Assembly: GCA_002315495.1 (NCBI GenBank)
Contig: DCGJ01000179.1
Coordinates: 1-9,700 of the forward strand
DNA: 9,700 nt
Direction: 5' to 3'
From: Lachnoclostridium sp. UBA1781
Lineage (GTDB): Bacteria > Bacillota > Clostridia > Lachnospirales > Lachnospiraceae
A program made the position numbers and the translations under genes. This document shows positions 1 to 6,265 of this stretch, in pieces; positions within the stretch are counted from its first letter, which is position 1, and each line of letters begins with the position of its first letter. The notes under the pieces are model-generated. The model had not been told where the DNA came from. It ran no database searches and saw only the letters and a program-made list of their open reading frames with translations.

Positions 1-143
1 TCCTGGTTGGTATTTCCTCCGGTGCAGCTTTGTCCGCTGCCATTCAGGTAGCAAAGAGACCGGAAAATGAAGGAAAGACCATTGTCGTTCTTCTCCCGGA
101 TTCCGGCGACCGTTATATGTCAACTCCATTATTCACAGAATAA
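1..143 (+). CDS. cysK: cysteine synthase (O-acetylserine sulfhydrylase), 3' end only
   Basis: This is the last 46 codons of a gene that begins outside the window, read in the frame starting at base 3 and ending in TAA at 141-143. The tail contains a GISSGAA segment, then a TIVVLLPDSGDRYMSTPLF segment at the very C-terminus. In CysK/CysM enzymes the SSGAA loop lies close to the PLP cofactor, and the LPDSGERYLST-type ending is diagnostic for the family. The enzyme makes L-cysteine from O-acetylserine and sulfide in the cytoplasm. The next gene uses cysteine as its sulfur source, so the two steps are adjacent in both metabolism and position. The symbol cysK rather than cysM is a judgement, because only the C-terminus is visible. 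Confidence 0.9.
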   Translation, partial: LVGISSGAALSAAIQVAKRPENEGKTIVVLLPDSGDRYMSTPLFTE

Positions 144-164
144 ATCAAACCAAAAAACCAATCG

Positions 165-190
165 GCCCTGCAAATTGCGGGGCTGTTTTG
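165..190 (+). terminator. hairpin between cysK and nifS, terminator or attenuator
   Basis: The arms 165-171 (GCCCTGC) and 177-183 (GCGGGGC) pair over all seven positions, with one G-U pair, around a 5-base loop. The sequence TGTTTT follows directly. An outer CCAAAA (150-155) can also pair with TTTTGG (186-191). I see no good promoter between this hairpin and the nifS start at 213, so the hairpin may be a leaky terminator that lowers nifS expression relative to cysK rather than a full stop. Confidence 0.6.
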
Positions 191-212
191 GGGTTAGAAA
201 GCGAGAAATGCT

Positions 213-1400
213 ATGAAAGTATATGCAGATAATGCAGCAACCACTTCTCTTGGAGAGGTCGCATTTGCAGCCATGAAGCCGTATTTCACGGAAGTGTATG
301 GAAATCCGTCCAGCCTTCACTCTGCAGGGCAGGAGGCAAAGGAGGCCTTGGAACGTGCGAGAAATGCAGTTGCACAGGAGATTGGTGCACTGCCAAGCGA
401 AATCACCTTTACTTCGGGTGGAAGTGAGGCGGATAATCAGGCAATTCGTTCGGTTGCGGCACTCGGTGCAAAAAAAGGGAAGAAGCATATTATTTCTACG
501 AAATTTGAACACCATGCAGTCCTTCATACGCTGGAGAAGCTGGAGAAGGAAGGCTTCGAGGTAACCCTTCTGGATGTTCATGAGAATGGTATCGTTACTC
601 CGGAGCAGGTGGCAGAAGCCATTCGCGAGGACACCTGTCTGGTAACGATTATGTATGCCAACAATGAAATCGGAACTCTCCAGCCAATCCGTGAAATCGG
701 TGCGGTGTGCCGTGAGAAGAAGGTTTATTTTCACACCGATGCCGTACAGGCGGTTGGTCATGTTCCGGTGAATGTAAAGGATGACAATATTGATCTGCTT
801 TCCGTGTCCGGTCATAAGTTCCATGGCCCGAAAGGCATTGGCTTCCTTTATGCGAAGCGTGGCATCCTGTTGAGCAATGTTATCGAGGGTGGCGCACAGG
901 AGCGCGGTAAGCGTGCCGGTACCGAAAACATCCCGGCCATTGTCGGTATGGCAGCGGCTCTTACCGAGGCAAATACCAACCTGTCCGAGAAGATGGCGAT
1001 TGTTTCCAAGAAGAGAGACCGTCTGATTGCCGGACTTTCCGAGATTCCGCATGGTGCTCTGAACGGAGACCGCGAGCATCGTGTTCCGGGAACGGTAAAC
1101 TTCTGCTTTGAGGGAATTGAAGGTGAATCCTTATTGCTGCTTTTGGATGATAAGGGAATCTGTGCATCTTCCGGTTCCGCTTGTACTTCCGGTTCACTGG
1201 ATCCGAGCCATGTTCTTTTGGCAATCGGTCGTCCGCATGAGGTGGCACATGGCTCCCTTCGTCTTTCATTTGATGAGAATATGTCGGACGAGGCGATTGA
1301 ATATCTGATTGAGAGCGTAAAGGATGTGGTTTCCTACCTTCGCAATATGTCTCCGGTATGGAGAGACTTGCAAGCAGGAAAAAGAGAGTATATATTATAG
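213..1400 (+). CDS. nifS: cysteine desulfurase (NifS/IscS family)
   Basis: This PLP-dependent enzyme converts L-cysteine to alanine and passes the released sulfane sulfur to the Fe-S scaffold through an enzyme persulfide. The protein has 395 residues, the usual length for the family. Visible landmarks are the DNAATT start (residues 6-11), the FEHHAV segment with the catalytic-base His near residue 100, NNEIG (150-154), HTDAVQ (174-179) with the PLP-contacting Asp176 and Gln179, SGHKFHGPKG with the PLP Schiff-base Lys202, RAGTEN (234-239), and SSGSACTSG with the catalytic Cys324. The active-site loop is short, of the group I (IscS/NifS) type. The start is ATG 213, which gives the conserved MKVYADNAAT N-terminus although its ribosome binding site is weak. 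It lies 12 bp before the IscU-type scaffold gene, its expected partner. The nifS versus iscS naming is a matter of convention. Confidence 0.96.
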   Translation: MKVYADNAATTSLGEVAFAAMKPYFTEVYGNPSSLHSAGQEAKEALERARNAVAQEIGALPSEITFTSGGSEADNQAIRSVAALGAKKGKKHIISTKFEHHAVLHTLEKLEKEGFEVTLLDVHENGIVTPEQVAEAIREDTCLVTIMYANNEIGTLQPIREIGAVCREKKVYFHTDAVQAVGHVPVNVKDDNIDLLSVSGHKFHGPKGIGFLYAKRGILLSNVIEGGAQERGKRAGTENIPAIVGMAAALTEANTNLSEKMAIVSKKRDRLIAGLSEIPHGALNGDREHRVPGTVNFCFEGIEGESLLLLLDDKGICASSGSACTSGSLDPSHVLLAIGRPHEVAHGSLRLSFDENMSDEAIEYLIESVKDVVSYLRNMSPVWRDLQAGKREYIL

Positions 1401-1412
1401 GAGGAGCCCATT

Positions 1413-1856
1413 ATGGCATTATATAGCGAAAAAGTTATGGACCATTTTCGTAATCCGAGAAACGTGGGTACCATTGAAAATGCTGACGGAATTGGAGAAG
1501 TAGGTAACGCCAAATGCGGTGACATCATGAAGATTTATCTGAAAATCGACAATGATATTATCACCGATGTAAAATTTGAAACCTTTGGATGTGGCAGTGC
1601 AATAGCTTCGAGTTCCATGGCAACCGTAATGATTAAAGGAAAACCGGTTTCGGAAGCGCTGACACTGACCAACAAGGCCGTTACCGAGGCTCTTGACGGA
1701 CTTCCTGCACACAAGCTTCACTGTTCGGTTTTGGCCGAGGAAGCGATTAAGAGTGCCTTAAAGGACTATTTCGATAAGAATAACATTCCGTATGATGCAG
1801 CTTTATACGAAAAATGCGATGCGTGCTGTCATGAGCACGAAGGAGTAACAGAATGA
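1413..1856 (+). CDS. nifU: Fe-S cluster assembly scaffold, IscU/NifU N-terminal type
   Basis: The protein is 147 residues and single-domain, so it is IscU-like rather than a full three-domain NifU. It receives sulfur from the desulfurase encoded just upstream and iron, builds a [2Fe-2S] cluster and hands it on. The N-terminus matches the family (YSEKVMDHFRNPRNVG). The three scaffold cysteines are present at Cys35 (in KCGD, with Asp37), Cys60 (in FGCGSAIASSS) and Cys104 (in KLHCSVLAEEAI). The C-terminus adds a Cys/His cluster, CDACCHEH (residues 135-142), which is not part of the scaffold site. A strong ribosome binding site, AGGAGG, ends 11 bases before ATG 1413. The gene overlaps the regulator downstream, which indicates a shared transcript. 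Other names for this role are iscU and sufU. The spacing does not look like SufU, and the desulfurase partner is NifS/IscS-like. Confidence 0.93.
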   Translation: MALYSEKVMDHFRNPRNVGTIENADGIGEVGNAKCGDIMKIYLKIDNDIITDVKFETFGCGSAIASSSMATVMIKGKPVSEALTLTNKAVTEALDGLPAHKLHCSVLAEEAIKSALKDYFDKNNIPYDAALYEKCDACCHEHEGVTE

Positions 1857-2254
1857 TGATTTCCACAAAGGGACGATATTCCCTTCGAGTAATGATTGAT
1901 TTGGCCCAGAATGGCAAAGAAGACGGATACCTTCCGATGAAGGACGTTGCGGCGAGACAGGGCATTTCCCTAAAGTATCTGGAGCAGATTTTGCCGGCCC
2001 TTACGAAAAACGGGCTGGTTGAAACCCTGCATGGAAAGGGCGGCGGCTATCGACTTACGAGAAAGCCGGAGGAGTATACGGTATGGGAGATTCTGAGTCT
2101 GACCGAAGGTGAGATGGCACCGGTTGCCTGCCTTTCGGAAAATGCGGCCGAGTGTCCGAGAGAGGACTCCTGCGTTACCATTCGCTTCTGGAAGGGACTG
2201 GACGATCTGGTAAAAGATTACCTGAATAAGAATACACTGGCAGATTTTTTGTAA
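1853..2254 (+). CDS. Rrf2-family transcriptional regulator (IscR-like)
   Basis: A 133-residue winged-helix regulator. The start MMISTKGRYSLRVMIDLA matches Rrf2 proteins. The helix-turn-helix covers about residues 30-58 (KDVAARQGISLKYLEQIL), and the wing is GKGGGYRL (61-68). Three cysteines near the C-terminus (93, 101, 107) correspond in position to the three cluster-binding cysteines of IscR, so a [2Fe-2S]-sensing role controlling the adjacent assembly genes is the natural inference. The first spacing is seven residues, where E. coli IscR has five, and I see no histidine at the place of the fourth IscR ligand. Two starts are possible, ATG 1853 (overlapping the scaffold stop) and ATG 1856. 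AGGAG at 1841-1845 serves either. CymR-type sulfur regulators belong to the same family and lie near cysK in other Firmicutes, but they lack this cysteine set as far as I recall. Confidence 0.9.
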   Translation: MMISTKGRYSLRVMIDLAQNGKEDGYLPMKDVAARQGISLKYLEQILPALTKNGLVETLHGKGGGYRLTRKPEEYTVWEILSLTEGEMAPVACLSENAAECPREDSCVTIRFWKGLDDLVKDYLNKNTLADFL

Positions 2255-2287
2255 CATAAACTTAACAATTAAAATGATGTTTTTCTG

Positions 2288-2316
2288 TTGTTTTTTTAAT
2301 ACCCTTGTATTATAGT
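2288..2316 (+). promoter_or_regulatory. putative sigma-A-type promoter upstream of gene A
   Basis: TTGTTT at 2288-2293 and TATAGT at 2311-2316 are separated by 17 bases. The -10 box matches five of six consensus positions and the -35 box three of six. An overlapping TATTAT at 2308-2313 is an alternative -10. Transcription would begin near 2322-2324, downstream of the ATG at 2321, which argues that translation of the next gene starts later. The region 2255-2320 is AT-rich with T-runs but has no convincing terminator hairpin, so some read-through from the Rrf2 gene is possible. Confidence 0.45.
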
Positions 2317-2357
2317 CTTCATGGGATTAGATGAACTCAAGAGATTGCTTGGGGGAA

Positions 2358-2365
2358 AAGGGAGA
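2358..2365 (+). promoter_or_regulatory. ribosome binding site that decides the start of gene A
   Basis: AAGGGAGA lies 9 bases before ATG 2375 and is the only Shine-Dalgarno-like sequence in this leader. The in-frame upstream ATG at 2321 has none and would lie at or before the predicted transcription start. Confidence 0.55.
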
Positions 2366-2374
2366 TATGGGAAT

Positions 2375-3106
2375 ATGAAACATCAGAATACGGGCAAGCA
2401 GCCAATGACAATTGCATGGGCCATTCTTGGTATGGTCGGAGTTATTGTACTTGGTGTGCTTGCTTTTTTTATGCTTCGATTTGCGAAGGGCGTAGATACC
2501 CTGCAGGATACGAACCGCAAGGTGGAAGACCTTCGGGAAGGAATCAACGATCTGGAGGATGAAACGAAGGCAGCCCTCGCGGATGCAACGAAGACGAACG
2601 ATACGATTGACAAGCTTTTGAAACTTGCGGGCTATTCCAGAAACGAACTGATATTAGCATCTCTTGGAACCGATTTGTTCGAGATTTTGGGAAATGGAAT
2701 CTTTGGGAATTGGAATCCGGTACCGGTCGAACCGATTACCGAAGATGTTTCTTACCTGGAGATTACGGATATCAATGAGTTTCCTAAGCTTCTGGCCGAG
2801 ACACTGATCGGTGCAGAGCCGGGTGGCTACTATTTTGTCGGTTATGGCAGAGCAAATTACGAAATGGCTATGAAGTGTGCGGAGTACGTTGCATCGACGA
2901 ATAAGGTGAATGTCTGGTCCGTTGGTTCTTCGGTTGAAGATGGCAGCGCGAATGCACGATTTGAAATCGAAATCTGGATTGAAGGGAATTACGATAGCGA
3001 TTGGGATGGCGATTACGACTGGGATGAGGACTATGACTCAGATTCGGATTGGGAAGTGGAAACCAAGCCGGATTCCAAATACGATTTCAGCGATTGGGAA
3101 GAGTAG
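2375..3106 (+). CDS. gene A: membrane-anchored stalk protein with acidic aromatic tail, function unknown
   Basis: I do not recognise a named family. From ATG 2375 the protein has 243 residues. A basic N-terminus precedes one membrane segment (about residues 12-33), which predicts an N-in, C-out anchor. Residues about 38-86 are charged, lack proline and form a likely coiled-coil stalk. Residues about 128-205 form a compact domain that opens with DINEFPKLLAE and ends in alternating beta-like residues (FEIEIWI). The last 39 residues are extraordinarily rich in Asp, Trp and Tyr, including a DSDWDGDYDWDE stretch. The stalk and the C-terminal domain both resemble the same parts of gene B (6266-7627), so the two look like paralogs. 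The stop is 9 bp before the MBOAT gene, with which it is surely co-transcribed. A role as an extracytoplasmic accessory or scaffold for polymer acetylation is inference. A longer frame to ATG 2321 exists but lacks a ribosome binding site. Confidence 0.8.
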   Translation: MKHQNTGKQPMTIAWAILGMVGVIVLGVLAFFMLRFAKGVDTLQDTNRKVEDLREGINDLEDETKAALADATKTNDTIDKLLKLAGYSRNELILASLGTDLFEILGNGIFGNWNPVPVEPITEDVSYLEITDINEFPKLLAETLIGAEPGGYYFVGYGRANYEMAMKCAEYVASTNKVNVWSVGSSVEDGSANARFEIEIWIEGNYDSDWDGDYDWDEDYDSDSDWEVETKPDSKYDFSDWEE

Positions 3107-3115
3107 GAGGGAACG

Positions 3116-4540
3116 ATGGTATTTGCTAGTTTGACCTTTTTATACTGCTTCCTTGCCGTAACGCTGATTCTGATGTGGATTGTCCCGAAGAAGCTGAAAA
3201 ATCTTGTGCTCCTGTTGGCGAGCCTGGTGTTTTATTTCTGGGGCGAGAAGCTTTATGTGTGGATTTTGGTTTTTTCCACCGTGTTTGATTACGTCAATGG
3301 ACGGCTTATCGGGCATTTTCAAAAGACGAATAAGAAGAAGGCTGCAAAGGCAATTCTGATTCTTTCTGTCGTTGGAAATCTGGCGATTCTCTGCACGTTT
3401 AAGTATTCGGATTTCTTCCTTCAGAATCTGAATCATCTGGGACTTAACCTGAAACTGTTGGGCCTTACCCTTCCAATCGGTATCAGTTTCTACACGTTTC
3501 AGACGATGTCCTACACGATTGACGTGTATCGCGGAGAGGTTGAGGTGCAGAACAACATCATTGCCTTTGGCACCTATGTTACGATGTTCCCACAGCTCAT
3601 TGCCGGACCGATTGTTCGCTACAAAAACGTCGAGCAGGAGATGAACGAGCGTCGTATTACGGTGGAGGATTATGCGGCCGGTATTCGTCGTTTCGTGATT
3701 GGTCTCGCGAAGAAGGTGCTCCTTGCAAATGCGGCCGGCTCCGTCTACGATACCGTTTCGCAACATACGTCCGCAACCGGAGCGATGCTTTGGTTTGCCG
3801 GGCTGATGTATATGTTTCAGATTTACTTTGATTTCTCCGGATATTCCGATATGGCGATTGGACTTGGAAGAATGTTTGGCTTTCATTTTCCGGAGAACTT
3901 TAATTACCCATACATTGCCACCTCCATTACGGATTTCTGGCGTCGCTGGCACATTACGCTTAGCACGTGGTTTCGCGAATATGTCTACATTCCGCTTGGT
4001 GGAAATCGTGTTGGGAAAGCAAAGCAGATTCGAAATTTCCTGATTGTGTGGGCGCTAACGGGCTTCTGGCACGGTGCTTCCTGGAATTTTGTTCTGTGGG
4101 GACTTTACTTCTTTGTACTTTTGACACTGGAGAAATTTATCTTCGGAAAAGCGCTTTCTAAGCTACCGGGATTTGTGCAGCATTTGTATGCATTGGTATT
4201 CGTATTCTTTGGCTGGATTTTGTTCTCTCATGTAGAATTATCCGGCATTGGGTCAACCCTTCAGGGGATGTTCGGCTTTGGAAAGCAACCGTTTATGAAC
4301 CGGGAAGCCGCCTATCTTTTGTACACCAATCTGGTGCTCACGGTATGTTTGGTGCTTGGAAGTACCGAGCTTCCGAAGAAACTATGGGGACGCGTTGAGA
4401 ATACGCTATCCTCCGAGAATCATGAGCCATCCATTGGCCTGATTGTTCTGAAAAATGCGGTGCTTGCCCTGTTGTTCCTTCTGTGCGTAGCGTGTCTTCT
4501 TCGGGAGAGCTACAATCCGTTTTTGTATTTTCGGTTTTAG
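3116..4540 (+). CDS. MBOAT-family membrane O-acyltransferase, AlgI-like
   Basis: This polytopic membrane protein of 474 residues is the usual size for AlgI/DltB-type proteins. The family takes acyl groups from cytoplasmic acetyl-CoA (or, in DltB, D-alanyl carrier protein) and moves them across the membrane for transfer to an extracytoplasmic polymer. Visible features are several hydrophobic segments from residue 4 on, the FPQLIAGPIVRY block (158-169), YFDFSGYSDMAIGLGRMFGF (237-256), DFWRRWHITLSTWFREYVYI (273-292), and GFWHGASWNFVLWG (316-329) carrying the invariant catalytic His319. AGGAGG (3107-3112) precedes ATG 3116. It is followed after 9 bp by a DHHW/AlgJ-like protein, the standard partner, so acetylation of a polysaccharide is more likely than D-alanylation. 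No dltA, dltC or dltD is present. The polymer substrate cannot be named from the window. Confidence 0.95.
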   Translation: MVFASLTFLYCFLAVTLILMWIVPKKLKNLVLLLASLVFYFWGEKLYVWILVFSTVFDYVNGRLIGHFQKTNKKKAAKAILILSVVGNLAILCTFKYSDFFLQNLNHLGLNLKLLGLTLPIGISFYTFQTMSYTIDVYRGEVEVQNNIIAFGTYVTMFPQLIAGPIVRYKNVEQEMNERRITVEDYAAGIRRFVIGLAKKVLLANAAGSVYDTVSQHTSATGAMLWFAGLMYMFQIYFDFSGYSDMAIGLGRMFGFHFPENFNYPYIATSITDFWRRWHITLSTWFREYVYIPLGGNRVGKAKQIRNFLIVWALTGFWHGASWNFVLWGLYFFVLLTLEKFIFGKALSKLPGFVQHLYALVFVFFGWILFSHVELSGIGSTLQGMFGFGKQPFMNREAAYLLYTNLVLTVCLVLGSTELPKKLWGRVENTLSSENHEPSIGLIVLKNAVLALLFLLCVACLLRESYNPFLYFRF

Positions 4541-4549
4541 GAGGGGCGT

Positions 4550-6226
4550 ATGAAAAGAAAAGATGCAATGATTACCTGTGTGGTATTCGCCCTTCTGATT
4601 TTTATTCCGGCGGTGTTATTCTTCGCACTGCCAAAGAAGGCTTATTCTGAATATGAGAGACGGTACCTGGAAGAGAAGCCGGAGCTTTCCAAGGACACCA
4701 TAATGGACGGCACCTTCATGGATTCTGCAGAAATATATCTGTCCGATCATTTTCCGGGAAGGAATCAAATGGTTGGTCTTTACGGTTGGTATTCAAAGGC
4801 CATGCTTCGGAAGGATATTGGTGGGGCGTATCTTTGTTCCGACGGCTGTCTGATAACAAAGCTTACGGATTCCGAGGTGGAGGCTTCCGGAGTGGCGGAG
4901 AAGAATATCGAAGCGGTGAGTACCTTTGTGAAGGTGATGACGGAAAATGGAACTCCGGTCACCTGTCTGGTGGCCCCTTCCGCGAGTTTGATGCTTCCGG
5001 ATAAGCTTCCGGCATTTGCCTCCGTGTATGACCAGAACGCATATCTGGACAAACTGTCAAATGCGCTCGGAGCTCAGTTTGTGGATGTTCGCGAGGTGCT
5101 TGGTGAGGACGGTGATTATTATAAAACCGACCATCACTGGATTACAGAGGGTGCCTACAAGGCATACGAGGCATGGGTGGATGCCCGTGCGGCAATTCTC
5201 GAGGTGGATACCGAGGAAGCGGTAAAGGAAGCATTTAAAAAACTGACTGCACTTGATATTGTGAGAAAGCGACGCTACGAGGAATTCACGGTAAGCGAAC
5301 AGTTCCGCGGAACGTTGTATGCCAAGGTTTTGTCTGGATTTCAAAAGGATACCGTAACGGCCTATCTGGACAAGAAGAACTATTCCGTCGTCGCTGACGG
5401 AAAGGAACTTACCGGTCTTTACGATGAAACTAAGGTAAATGCGACAGCAGACGCCTATGATTACTTCTTTGGCGGAAACTACGCGTTAATGACCATTAAA
5501 AACGAAGAAGAGGGTACAAAGCACGGCGGGCATTTGCTTGTCATAAAGGATTCCTATGCAAATTGCTTTCTTCCGTTCCTGGTAAGTGAATACCGGCAGG
5601 TGGACGTGATTGATCTTCGTTACTATACGGGGTCGATGAAGCAGTATATTGCAGCAAATCGTGTGAATGAGGTGTTGATTCTCTATGGAATGGATGGCTT
5701 TGTTCTTGATAAGAATGTGAACAAGCTGACGGTTGGACTAAGCGAGGATGTAAGCGAATACCTGTATGTTCCGCGTCACGAGCATGCGGATGAACCGAAC
5801 ACGATAACGCTCCTTACCGAGGCGATGACCGCGCTTGGAGCCAATTCGGACGAGGGCATGGAGAAGGCTGGAATGGATTCGATTTACGGGTATGGAAGTG
5901 ATATTCTGATGGACAATTTCCAAAGCCTCTACGGAATTGAACCGGCCGCTGATTTTCTTGGTGATGCAGCCATCTGTTATGGAAACGGCAATGCCAATGA
6001 GGTGAGTGTATTATATATTCTGGACGAATCCAAAACCGCAACGATTAAGGCGATTTTGGAGAAGCGTTTGGAGCGACGCCTGCGTGACTTCGAGGGCTAT
6101 ATGCCGGAAGAAGTTTACAAGTTAGAGCAGGCAAAGGTGACCGTTTGTGGGCACTACGTATTCCTTGTTGTCAGTGACGAACAGGAAGCGATTACACGTG
6201 CTCTGCTTCAGCAGATGAAGCAGTAG
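4550..6226 (+). CDS. DHHW/AlgJ-like SGNH O-acetyltransferase fused to a DUF4358-like domain
   Basis: This 558-residue protein has one N-terminal membrane segment (about residues 8-27) and should lie mostly outside the membrane. Residues about 35-400 form the DHHW/AlgJ/AlgX-like SGNH domain. It includes YLSDHFPGRN (63-72), the signature DHHW at 194-197 and the KDSYAN block with Ser335. By analogy with AlgX, Asp194, His196 and Ser335 would be the catalytic triad. Such proteins complete acetyl transfer to polymer after an MBOAT protein has exported the acetyl group, and the MBOAT gene lies directly upstream. Residues about 418-552 look like DUF4358: YGIEPAADFLGDAAICYGNG, a KRLERRLRDFEGYMPEEVYK segment, and a terminal VCGHYVFLVVSD strand. 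DUF4358 is usually a small stand-alone lipoprotein, so this is probably a fusion. AGGAGG precedes ATG 4550. Tandem TAG stops (6224-6229) end it. Confidence 0.9.
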   Translation: MKRKDAMITCVVFALLIFIPAVLFFALPKKAYSEYERRYLEEKPELSKDTIMDGTFMDSAEIYLSDHFPGRNQMVGLYGWYSKAMLRKDIGGAYLCSDGCLITKLTDSEVEASGVAEKNIEAVSTFVKVMTENGTPVTCLVAPSASLMLPDKLPAFASVYDQNAYLDKLSNALGAQFVDVREVLGEDGDYYKTDHHWITEGAYKAYEAWVDARAAILEVDTEEAVKEAFKKLTALDIVRKRRYEEFTVSEQFRGTLYAKVLSGFQKDTVTAYLDKKNYSVVADGKELTGLYDETKVNATADAYDYFFGGNYALMTIKNEEEGTKHGGHLLVIKDSYANCFLPFLVSEYRQVDVIDLRYYTGSMKQYIAANRVNEVLILYGMDGFVLDKNVNKLTVGLSEDVSEYLYVPRHEHADEPNTITLLTEAMTALGANSDEGMEKAGMDSIYGYGSDILMDNFQSLYGIEPAADFLGDAAICYGNGNANEVSVLYILDESKTATIKAILEKRLERRLRDFEGYMPEEVYKLEQAKVTVCGHYVFLVVSDEQEAITRALLQQMKQ

Positions 6227-6247
6227 TAGATATTGATAGGGAATGAG

Positions 6248-6254
6248 AAAGGAG
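6248..6254 (+). promoter_or_regulatory. ribosome binding site that decides the start of gene B
   Basis: AAAGGAG ends 11 bases before ATG 6266. The frame extends upstream to TTG 6233, which has no Shine-Dalgarno sequence, so ATG 6266 is preferred. Confidence 0.6.
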
Positions 6255-6265
6255 ATCGAGTCATC

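Noticed and set aside
129..1079. A 316-codon open frame on the minus strand opposite nifS
   Set aside because: It lies almost wholly within a clear cysteine desulfurase gene, has no recognisable domain and has basic, Cys-rich composition typical of an antisense shadow of codon-biased DNA.
2987..3106. DNA-level tandem repeat at the end of gene A
   Set aside because: GAT/GAC and TGG codons recur, but the units differ in length and codon use. This is compositional bias in the protein rather than a nucleotide repeat array.
3140..3952. A 270-codon minus-strand frame opposite the MBOAT gene
   Set aside because: It is rich in His, Lys and Asn, as expected for the complement of a hydrophobic membrane protein, and shows no motif or ribosome binding site.
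3116..6226. A dlt-type D-alanylation operon (DltB/DltD) as the explanation for the MBOAT pair
   Set aside because: No dltA or dltC gene is near, and the partner carries DHHW and is AlgJ-like rather than DltD-like.
6233..6265. TTG 6233 as the start of gene B
   Set aside because: It has no Shine-Dalgarno sequence, while ATG 6266 has AAAGGAG upstream. The added residues show no conserved feature.
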